Assembly (NCBI RefSeq): GCF_004353925.1 | Contig: NZ_SMOK01000004.1 | Coordinates: 186,001 to 250,000, forward strand | Length of the DNA stretch: 64,000 nucleotides | Reading direction: 5' to 3' | From: Pseudomonas sp. H9 | Lineage (GTDB): Bacteria > Pseudomonadota > Gammaproteobacteria > Pseudomonadales > Pseudomonadaceae | Part shown: positions 54,808-64,000 of the stretch, piece by piece | How the letters are laid out: each line of letters starts with the position of its first letter | Numbering within the stretch: position 1 is the stretch's first letter | Position numbers and translations under genes: made by a program | Notes under the pieces: model-generated | The model's input: only the letters and a program-made list of their open reading frames with translations | What the model was told of the DNA's origin: nothing | Database searches by the model: none

Positions 54808-55406
54808 CCCAGCAGCTCCTCGAATTTCTTCACGGCCGACACAGTGATCAACACTTTGTCGTATGCGATCAGACTGACCGGATCGGAACCCTGAACGTCA
54901 CGTACGTCGACGTGCGGCAGGTTACGAGCAGCCAGGTACAGGTTCTGATCAACAGCGTCAGAAACGATCAGTACGTCGCTCAGACCCATGCCGTTCAGCT
55001 TGCTCAGCAGGTCTTTGGTTTTCGGTGCTTCAACAGCGAAGTCCTGAACCACGACCAGACGGTCGGTACGCACCAGCTCAGCGAGGATGGAGCGCAGTGC
55101 TGCGCGGTACATCTTCTTGTTGAGCTTCTGCGAGTGGTCTTGAGGACGAGCTGCGAAAGTGGTACCGCCGCCACGCCAGATTGGGCTACGGATAGTACCG
55201 GCACGAGCGCGACCAGTACCTTTCTGACGCCATGGGCGCTTACCGCCACCAGCAACGTCGGAACGGGTTTTCTGCTGCTTGGTGCCCTGACGGCCGCCGG
55301 CCATGTAGGCCACGACTGCTTGGTGAACCAGCGTCTCGTTGAATTCGCCACCGAAAGTCAGTTCGGAAACTTCGATCGCTTGAGCGTCATTTACATTAAG
55401 TTGCAT
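54804..55406 (-). CDS. rplD: 50S ribosomal protein L4
   Basis: The 200-residue L4 has the extended tunnel loop ([20 protein letters not shown]) and a globular domain. In enterobacteria L4 autoregulates the S10 operon through a long leader; the leader here is only about 55 nt, so that mechanism is doubtful in this organism. Confidence 0.98.
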   Translation of the reverse strand: MQLNVNDAQAIEVSELTFGGEFNETLVHQAVVAYMAGGRQGTKQQKTRSDVAGGGKRPWRQKGTGRARAGTIRSPIWRGGGTTFAARPQDHSQKLNKKMYRAALRSILAELVRTDRLVVVQDFAVEAPKTKDLLSKLNGMGLSDVLIVSDAVDQNLYLAARNLPHVDVRDVQGSDPVSLIAYDKVLITVSAVKKFEELLG

Positions 55407-55418
55407 GTCAGCTTCCCC

Positions 55419-56054
55419 TTAACCGCGAGCCTTGGCAGCCGGACGCACAACCACGTTACCGCCAGTAGCGCCTGGAACGGCACCCTTGACCAGCAACAGA
55501 TTGCGTTCAGCGTCGACGCGCACTACTTCCAGGGACTGAACGGTCACGCGCTCGGCGCCCATATGACCGGACATTTTCTTGCCCTTGAATACACGACCAG
55601 GAGTCTGGCACTGGCCGATAGAGCCCGGGACGCGGTGGGATACGGAGTTACCGTGGGTGTTATCTTGACCACGGAAATTCCAGCGCTTGATAGTACCGGC
55701 GAAGCCTTTACCTTTGGACTGACCGGTAACGTCTACCAGCTGACCTGCAGCGAAGATTTCAGCGTTGATCGAGTCGCCAGCCTTGAACTCGCCTTCTTCA
55801 AGACGGAATTCCTGGACCAGACGACCAGCGGCAACGTTCGCCTTAGCGAAGTGACCTGCTTGAGCAGCAGTCACACGCGAAGCACGACGCTCACCTACAG
55901 TGACTTGCACTGCACGGTAGCCATCGGTTTCTTCAGTTTTGAACTGGGTGACGCGATTCGGCTCGATCTCAATGACCGTGACCGGAATGGAGACACCTTC
56001 TTCGGTGAAAATACGGGTCATACCCGCTTTACGACCGACTACACCAATAGTCAT
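55419..56054 (-). CDS. rplC: 50S ribosomal protein L3
   Basis: The 211-residue L3 starts at [16 protein letters not shown] (ATG at 56054); the frame open to 56087 precedes the ribosome-binding site. The central extension ([20 protein letters not shown]) contains the Gln of the GQ site methylated in some bacteria. It is 80 bp from rpsJ. Confidence 0.97.
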   Translation of the reverse strand: MTIGVVGRKAGMTRIFTEEGVSIPVTVIEIEPNRVTQFKTEETDGYRAVQVTVGERRASRVTAAQAGHFAKANVAAGRLVQEFRLEEGEFKAGDSINAEIFAAGQLVDVTGQSKGKGFAGTIKRWNFRGQDNTHGNSVSHRVPGSIGQCQTPGRVFKGKKMSGHMGAERVTVQSLEVVRVDAERNLLLVKGAVPGATGGNVVVRPAAKARG

Positions 56055-56134
56055 GTTGTAAACCTCATGAGTGTACGGGGCTTTCACCCGCTATGGCCGC
56101 CCATTTCAGAGCGTTACACGACTAAGACCAGGTC

Positions 56135-56446
56135 TTAGCCGAGGCTGATCTGCACTTCCACACCTGCTGCAAGATCAAGCTTCATCAGCGCATCAACGGT
56201 TTTATCCGTTGGCTGGACGATGTCCAGAACGCGCTTATGAGTACGGATCTCGTACTGGTCACGCGCGTCTTTGTTGACGTGCGGGGAGACCAGAACGGTG
56301 AACCGCTCTTTGCGAGTAGGCAGTGGAATTGGACCACGCACTTGAGCACCAGTACGTTTCGCGGTTTCCACGATTTCCTGGGTGGATTGGTCGATCAGGC
56401 GATGGTCGAAAGCCTTCAACCTGATACGGATTTGCTGATTTTGCAT
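56135..56446 (-). CDS. rpsJ: 30S ribosomal protein S10
   Basis: The 103-residue S10 ([40 protein letters not shown]) is also NusE, a component of antitermination complexes. It is the first gene of the S10 operon, with its own sigma70 promoter at 56510-56538. Confidence 0.98.
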
Positions 56447-56509
56447 TGGATTTCAGACTCCAGGCTGCTATTCCCACCGGGCGCACTACGCCCGTTAAAA
56501 GGAGGCGTG

Positions 56510-56538
56510 ATTCTATAGACGCCCCTATTGGGTGTCAA
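56510..56538 (-). promoter_or_regulatory. Sigma70 promoter of the S10 operon
   Basis: On the minus strand TTGACA (56538-56533) and TAGAAT (56515-56510) are 17 bp apart. Transcription would begin near 56503, giving a leader of about 57 nt before the rpsJ ATG. The promoter lies immediately downstream of the tuf terminator. Confidence 0.82.
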
Positions 56539-56542
56539 CCCA

Positions 56543-56571
56543 ATAAAAAAAGCCCCCGCTGAGCGGGGGCT
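56543..56571 (-). terminator. Intrinsic terminator after tuf
   Basis: AGCCCCCGCT / GAGCGGGGGCT form a strong stem (56551-56571), and on the minus strand it is followed by TTTTTTTATTG. It separates the str operon from the S10 operon. Confidence 0.92.
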
Positions 56572-56588
56572 TTTCAACCTATCGAGAA

Positions 56589-57782
56589 TTACTCGATGAT
56601 TTTGGCTACGACGCCAGCGCCGACGGTACGACCGCCTTCACGGATAGCGAAACGCAGACCATCTTCCATTGCGATGGTTTTGATCAGAGTGACAGTCATC
56701 TGGATGTTGTCACCTGGCATTACCATTTCAACGCCTTCTGGCAGCTCGCAGTTACCGGTCACGTCAGTAGTACGGAAGTAGAACTGTGGACGGTAGCCTT
56801 TGAAGAACGGAGTGTGACGACCGCCTTCTTCCTTGCTCAGAACGTAAACTTCTGCGGTGAACTTGGTGTGCGGCTTAACCGAACCTGGCTTGACCAGAAC
56901 CTGACCACGCTCAACGTCGTCACGCTTGGTACCACGCAGCAGAACGCCGCAGTTCTCGCCAGCACGACCTTCGTCCAGCAGCTTGCGGAACATCTCAACA
57001 CCGGTGCAGGTGGTGGTGGTGGTGTCACGCAGACCAACGATTTCCAGTGGATCCTGAACGCGGACGATACCACGCTCGATACGACCGGTAACAACGGTAC
57101 CACGACCCGAGATCGAGAATACGTCTTCGATTGGCATCAGGAACGGCTGGTCGATTGCACGAACTGGCTCAGGGATGTAGGCATCCAGAGTTTCTACCAG
57201 CTTCTTAACAGCGGTAGTACCCATTTCGTTATCATCTTTGCCTTCCAGCGCCATACGAGCCGAACCGATGATGATCGGGGTGTCGTCGCCTGGGAAGTCG
57301 TAGGTGGACAGCAGGTCGCGAACTTCCATCTCAACCAGTTCCAGCAGCTCAGCGTCGTCTACCAGGTCAGCCTTGTTCAGGAAGACCACGATGTACGGAA
57401 CGCCTACCTGACGGGACAGCAGGATGTGCTCACGGGTTTGTGGCATCGGACCATCGGCGGCCGAGCAAACCAGGATCGCGCCGTCCATCTGGGCAGCACC
57501 GGTGATCATGTTCTTCACGTAGTCAGCGTGACCTGGGCAGTCAACGTGAGCGTAGTGACGAATGTTCGAGTTGTACTCGACGTGCGCGGTATTGATGGTG
57601 ATACCACGAGCTTTTTCTTCTGGAGCCGAGTCGATTTTGTCGAACTCAACAACGGCCGAACCGAAAACTTCGGAGCAGACGCGAGTCAGAGCTGCGGTCA
57701 GAGTGGTCTTACCGTGGTCAACGTGGCCGATAGTGCCGACGTTAACGTGGGGAAGGGAACGATCAAATTTTTCTTTAGCCAC
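56589..57782 (-). CDS. tuf: Elongation factor Tu
   Basis: The 397-residue EF-Tu carries the GTPase motifs [10 protein letters not shown] (G1), the DCPGH (G3) and NKAD (G4) elements, and domains II and III. It delivers aminoacyl-tRNA to the ribosome. It follows fusA by 27 bp and ends at the terminator at 56543-56571. Pseudomonads usually carry a second tuf gene elsewhere. Confidence 0.99.
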
Positions 57783-57809
57783 GACAGTGAACCTCTTGCC
57801 TAAAGGGGA

Positions 57810-59957
<2,148 letters not shown>

Positions 59958-59987
59958 AGAGCCCTCGCAAAAATAGTGATGCCTGAA

Positions 59988-60458
59988 TTAGAAGCGGTAG
60001 TGCGAGAACGCTTTGTTGGCTTCAGCCATACGGTGAACGTCTTCACGCTTCTTGACTGCAGCACCTTTGCCTTCAGCAGCATCCAGCAGCTCGCCAGCCA
60101 GGCGCAGAGCCATAGACTTCTCGCCGCGCTTACGGGCGTAGTCTACCAACCAGCGCATTGCCAGGGCGTTACGACGGGATGGACGAACTTCTACAGGAAC
60201 CTGGTAGGTAGCACCGCCAACACGGCGCGACTTAACTTCGACCAGCGGAGCGATGGCGTCGAGAGCTTTCTCGAAGATTTCCAGGGGATCGCTGTTCTTG
60301 CGTTCTTTAACCTTGTCCAGTGCACCGTAAACGATACGCTCGGCAACGGCTTTCTTGCCGCTTTCCATTACGTGGTTCATGAACTTGGCGAGGATCTGGC
60401 TTCCGTATTTTGGATCGTCCAGAATCTCACGCTTGGCTGCTACACGACGTCTTGGCAT
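59988..60458 (-). CDS. rpsG: 30S ribosomal protein S7
   Basis: The 156-residue S7 ([40 protein letters not shown]) is a primary binder of the 16S 3' domain and, in enterobacteria, a repressor of the str operon acting in the rpsL-rpsG gap. That gap is 122 bp here, enough for such a site, but I did not identify it. Confidence 0.98.
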   Translation of the reverse strand: MPRRRVAAKREILDDPKYGSQILAKFMNHVMESGKKAVAERIVYGALDKVKERKNSDPLEIFEKALDAIAPLVEVKSRRVGGATYQVPVEVRPSRRNALAMRWLVDYARKRGEKSMALRLAGELLDAAEGKGAAVKKREDVHRMAEANKAFSHYRF

Positions 60459-60580
60459 TGATAAGCCCTCAAACGGTCTTCAGGTTAGCCCGGGACAGTT
60501 GACCCCAGCGGGGTGCGTGCCCGACCTTACTCTTATCGACTCAATAAAATGAATTACTGCAAACTGCTACAAACGACCGA

Positions 60581-60952
60581 TTACTTCGGACGCTTGGTAC
60601 CGTACTTCGAACGGCCTTGGTTACGACCTTTAACGCCGGAAGTATCCAGGGAACCGCGAACGGTGTGGTAACGAACACCTGGCAAGTCTTTTACACGACC
60701 GCCACGGATCAGTACGACGCTGTGCTCTTGCAGGTTGTGGCCTTCACCACCGATGTACGAGGAAACCTCGAAACCGTTGGTCAGACGCACACGGCATACT
60801 TTACGCAGTGCCGAGTTAGGTTTTTTCGGCGTAGTGGTGTACACACGGGTGCACACGCCACGACGTTGCGGGCAGTTCTGCAGCGCAGGAACGTCGGATT
60901 TCTCGACGATACGCTTACGCGGCTGACGTACCAGCTGGTTGATAGTTGCCAT
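60581..60952 (-). CDS. rpsL: 30S ribosomal protein S12
   Basis: The 123-residue S12 has the decoding-site loops [12 protein letters not shown], with Lys43, and [12 protein letters not shown], with Lys88. Both are the wild-type residues whose substitution gives streptomycin resistance. It is the first gene of the str operon, transcribed from the promoter at 61045-61073. Confidence 0.98.
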
Positions 60953-61044
60953 CTACTAGCTCCACTGTTGTCTTGCGACGCTATTGTCTTGCAAGAAAAG
61001 CAAAAATTGGCAGGACGGAGTCCCACCAAATTTAGGGGTACAAG

Positions 61045-61073
61045 AGTCTAAAGAGGATCTTGCGCCCAGTCAA
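61045..61073 (-). promoter_or_regulatory. Sigma70 promoter of the str operon (rpsL-rpsG-fusA-tuf)
   Basis: On the minus strand TTGACT (61073-61068) and TAGACT (61050-61045) are exactly 17 bp apart. The leader before rpsL would be about 85 nt. Confidence 0.82.
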
Positions 61074-61101
61074 GATGAGGCCCCAGCCTCCCTCCTCCAG
61101 T

Positions 61102-61128
61102 CATCGGCAACAATTCATGTTGCCAATG
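61102..61128. other. Hairpin between rpoC and the str promoter
   Basis: GGCAACA and TGTTGCC (61106-61124) pair over a 5-nt loop, with an outer TCAT / ATGA extension and one mismatch. There is no T-tract, so it may be a processing or pausing element after rpoC rather than a clean terminator. Confidence 0.4.
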
Positions 61129-61162
61129 ACCGGATCAGGTCAGCCAGGGCCCCGTCCTACTT

Positions 61163-64000
61163 TCAGTTACCGCTGGAGTTCAGCGCTTCGGTCAGTGCGG
61201 CTTCCACCTCACTGGCACTTACGCGCAGCGGTTTGTCGGCATCACGACGACGCTTACGCTCGCTGTGGTAGGCCAGACCGGTACCGGCCGGAATCAGACG
61301 ACCCACGACCACGTTTTCTTTCAGGCCGCGCAGGTAGTCGCGCTTGCCGGTTACCGCCGCTTCGGTCAGAACACGGGTGGTCTCCTGGAAGGAGGCCGCC
61401 GAGATGAACGACTCGGTGGACAGCGAGGCCTTGGTGATACCCAGCAGAACCCGCGAGAACTTGGAGATGAACTTGTCTTCAGTCGCCAGACGCTCGTTCT
61501 CTACCAGTACCTGGGTCAGTTCCATCTGGTCGCCCTTGATGAAGCTGGAGTCACCGGACTCGGTGATCTCAACTTTACGCAGCATCTGACGCAGGATGGT
61601 CTCGATGTGCTTGTCGTTGATCTTCACGCCTTGCAGACGATAAACGTCCTGAATCTCGTTGACGATGTACTTGGCCAGCGCGCTCACACCCAGCAAACGC
61701 AGGATGTCGTGCGGATCGCTAGGACCGTCAGAGATAACTTCGCCGCGGTTCACTTGTTCGCCTTCGAAGACGTTCAGGTGGCGCCACTTCGGAATCAGCT
61801 CTTCGTACGGATCGCTACCGTCGTTCGGGGTAATGACCAGACGGCGCTTGCCTTTGGTCTCTTTACCGAAGGCGATGGTACCGCTGACTTCAGCCAGAAT
61901 CGACGCCTCTTTCGGACGGCGTGCTTCGAACAGGTCAGCAACGCGTGGCAGACCACCGGTGATGTCACGAGTCTTCGACGTTTCTTGCGGGATACGCGCG
62001 ATAACGTCACCAACACCAATCTGAGCACCGTCAGCCACACCAACCAAGGCGTTCGCTGGCAGGAAGTACTGAGCTGGCACGTCGGTACCTGGCAGCAGCA
62101 AATCTTTGCCATTGGCGTCGACCATCTTGATTGCAGGACGGATTTCCTTGCCTGCAGCCGGACGGTCTTTGACGTCCAGAACTTCAATGTTGGTCAAACC
62201 AGTCAATTCGTCAGTCTGACGCTTGATGGTGATGCCTTCTTCCATGCCCACAAAGGTCACGGTACCTTTCATTTCGGTAACGATTGGGTGGGTGTGCGGA
62301 TCCCACTTGGCGACGATTGCGCCAGCGTCGACCTTGTCGCCTTCCTTCACCGAAATCACCGCACCGTAAGGCAGCTTATAGCGCTCACGCTCACGACCGA
62401 ATTCGTCGGCAATTGCCAACTCACCGGAACGCGATACAGCAACCAGGTTGCCGTCAGCACGCTCAACCTGCTTCAGGTTGTGCAGACGCACCATACCGCC
62501 GTTCTTCACCTGGACGCTGTCGGCAGCCGAGGTACGGCTTGCAGCACCACCGATGTGGAACGTACGCATGGTCAGCTGGGTACCCGGCTCACCGATCGAC
62601 TGAGCAGCGATAACGCCGACAGCTTCACCGATGTTCACCTGGTGACCGCGAGCCAGGTCACGACCGTAGCACTTGGCGCAGATGCCGTAGCGGGTTTCGC
62701 AGCTGATCGGCGAACGCACGACTACTTCGTCGATGCTGTTCAGCTCGATGAACTCAACCCACTTCTCGTCGACCAGAGTACCGGCCGGAACGATTACATC
62801 GTCGGTACCCGGTTTGAACACGTCACGAGCAATGACACGACCCAGTACACGCTCACCCAACGGCTCTACAACGTCACCGCCTTCAATGTGCGGAGTCATC
62901 AGCAGGCCTTGCTCGGTGCCGCAATCGATCTCGGTAACCACCAGATCCTGGGCAACGTCAACCAGACGACGAGTCAGGTAACCGGAGTTCGCGGTTTTCA
63001 ACGCGGTATCCGCCAGACCTTTACGAGCACCGTGAGTGGAGATGAAGTATTGGAGTACGCTCAGACCTTCACGGAAGTTCGCAGTGATCGGCGTCTCAAT
63101 AATCGAGCCGTCTGGCTTGGCCATCAGACCACGCATACCAGCCAGCTGACGAATCTGAGCTGCCGAACCCCGAGCACCGGAGTCAGCCATCATGTACATC
63201 GAGTTGAAGGACTCTTGCTCGACTTCGTCGCCGTTGCGATCAATGACTTTCTCTTTCGAGAGGTTGGCCATCATCGCCTTGGATACTTCGTCGTTCGCCT
63301 TCGACCACAAGTCGATAACTTTGTTGTACTTCTCGCCCTGGGTTACCAGGCCGGAAGCATACTGGCTCTCGATCTCTTTCACTTCGTCGGTAGCAGTACC
63401 GATGATGCGAGCTTTTTCATCCGGGATAACGAAGTCGTTAACACCGATGGAAACGCCAGAGATGGTCGAGTAAGCAAAACCGGTGTACATCAGCTGGTCA
63501 GCGAAGATCACGGTCTCTTTCAGACCAACCACGCGGTAGCACTGGTTGATCAGCTTGGAGATCGCCTTCTTCTTCATTGGCTGGTTGACCACGTCGTAAG
63601 ACAGGCCAGCAGGCACAACCTGGAACAGCAGCGCACGGCCGACAGTGGTGTCGACGATACGGGTGTTCTTGACGCTGTTGCCATCACGATCGTTCACGGT
63701 TTCGTTGATACGAACCTTGATCTTGGCGTGCAGGGCAGCTTCGCCGGCGCGGAATACGCGGTCAACTTCTTGCAGGTCAGCGAATACGCGACCTTCGCCC
63801 TTGGCGTTGATGGCTTCACGGGTCATGTAGTACAGACCCAGTACAACGTCCTGCGAAGGAACGATGATTGGCTCACCGTTGGCTGGCGACAGAATGTTGT
63901 TGGTCGACATCATCAACGCGCGCGCTTCGAGCTGGGCTTCCAGCGTCAGCGGCACGTGCACGGCCATTTGGTCACCGTCGAAGTCGGCGTTGTACGCAGC
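61163..64000 (-). CDS. rpoC: RNA polymerase beta' subunit (N-terminus beyond window)
   Basis: The minus-strand frame is open to the window edge and gives the C-terminal 945 residues of beta'. The catalytic magnesium loop NADFDGD is at 63991-63971, and the second zinc-binding cluster is seen (CGTEQ..., then [19 protein letters not shown]). The trigger-loop and jaw regions follow, and the protein ends [16 protein letters not shown]. Roughly 450 N-terminal residues lie outside. The downstream str operon has its own promoter. Confidence 0.99.
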   Translation of the reverse strand, partial: AAYNADFDGDQMAVHVPLTLEAQLEARALMMSTNNILSPANGEPIIVPSQDVVLGLYYMTREAINAKGEGRVFADLQEVDRVFRAGEAALHAKIKVRINETVNDRDGNSVKNTRIVDTTVGRALLFQVVPAGLSYDVVNQPMKKKAISKLINQCYRVVGLKETVIFADQLMYTGFAYSTISGVSIGVNDFVIPDEKARIIGTATDEVKEIESQYASGLVTQGEKYNKVIDLWSKANDEVSKAMMANLSKEKVIDRNGDEVEQESFNSMYMMADSGARGSAAQIRQLAGMRGLMAKPDGSIIETPITANFREGLSVLQYFISTHGARKGLADTALKTANSGYLTRRLVDVAQDLVVTEIDCGTEQGLLMTPHIEGGDVVEPLGERVLGRVIARDVFKPGTDDVIVPAGTLVDEKWVEFIELNSIDEVVVRSPISCETRYGICAKCYGRDLARGHQVNIGEAVGVIAAQSIGEPGTQLTMRTFHIGGAASRTSAADSVQVKNGGMVRLHNLKQVERADGNLVAVSRSGELAIADEFGRERERYKLPYGAVISVKEGDKVDAGAIVAKWDPHTHPIVTEMKGTVTFVGMEEGITIKRQTDELTGLTNIEVLDVKDRPAAGKEIRPAIKMVDANGKDLLLPGTDVPAQYFLPANALVGVADGAQIGVGDVIARIPQETSKTRDITGGLPRVADLFEARRPKEASILAEVSGTIAFGKETKGKRRLVITPNDGSDPYEELIPKWRHLNVFEGEQVNRGEVISDGPSDPHDILRLLGVSALAKYIVNEIQDVYRLQGVKINDKHIETILRQMLRKVEITESGDSSFIKGDQMELTQVLVENERLATEDKFISKFSRVLLGITKASLSTESFISAASFQETTRVLTEAAVTGKRDYLRGLKENVVVGRLIPAGTGLAYHSERKRRRDADKPLRVSASEVEAALTEALNSSGN

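Overview
The window looks like a chromosomal segment of a Pseudomonas species. Its right half has the gene order ssb - MFS transporter - uvrA - bacterial ferritin - katA - rplQ...rpsJ - tuf - fusA - rpsG - rpsL - rpoC, which is the order I recall for Pseudomonas core genomes. It also carries two REP-like inverted repeats of the GGAGCGGGCTTGCCCCGCGA type common in the P. putida/fluorescens lineage.

Positions 1 to about 35,390 are an accessory catabolic cluster for steroids, probably including bile-acid-type steroids. It begins with the N-terminal part of a chemoreceptor (minus strand). A plus-strand operon follows: HsaB-like flavin reductase, 7alpha-hydroxysteroid-dehydrogenase-like SDR, the tesE/tesF/tesG lower meta-cleavage genes, and a TetR regulator. 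Everything from 6.8 to 32.8 kb is on the minus strand: a KshA-type Rieske oxygenase with a crotonase and an alpha/beta hydrolase; an EthD-like protein with two tandem DUF1329 proteins; a TesR/TeiR-like LuxR regulator; an RND/MMPL transporter with a Ycf48-like beta-propeller protein and a 54-residue membrane peptide; ipdF-maoC-thiolase; and a 12-gene operon running from hsaC through ipdA, ipdB, a crotonase, ipdC, echA20, two acyl-CoA dehydrogenase subunits, fadA6, two SDRs and a SnoaL-like protein. A SnoaL-like gene and a divergent pair of acyl-CoA dehydrogenase subunits close the cluster at a terminator beside ssb. Together these genes cover ring B opening (KshA), ring A cleavage (HsaC), breakdown of the ring A fragment to pyruvate and propionyl-CoA (TesE/G/F) and rings C/D degradation (EchA20, IpdAB, IpdC, IpdF, FadA6, FadE pairs). 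HsaA, HsaD, KshB, KstD and FadD3 are not in the window.

The main regulatory finding is a directional 18-bp dyad, TAGTCC-N6-GGACGATG in the direction of transcription. It precedes at least eight transcription units of the cluster and lies 20-21 nt upstream of a weak -10-like hexamer. That places it near -41.5, a class II activator position, and suggests one regulon controlled by the cluster's LuxR protein.

Positions 35.4 to 64.0 kb are core genes: DNA metabolism (ssb, uvrA), iron and oxidative-stress proteins (ferritin, katA), and the alpha, spc, S10 and str ribosomal operons, ending in the 3' part of rpoC. Recognisable sigma70 promoters precede uvrA, rpsJ and rpsL, and intrinsic terminators follow ssb, the bfr/uvrA pair, katA, rplQ and tuf. 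No stretch longer than about 250 bases lacks a gene. I saw no tRNA, rRNA, insertion sequence or CRISPR array.
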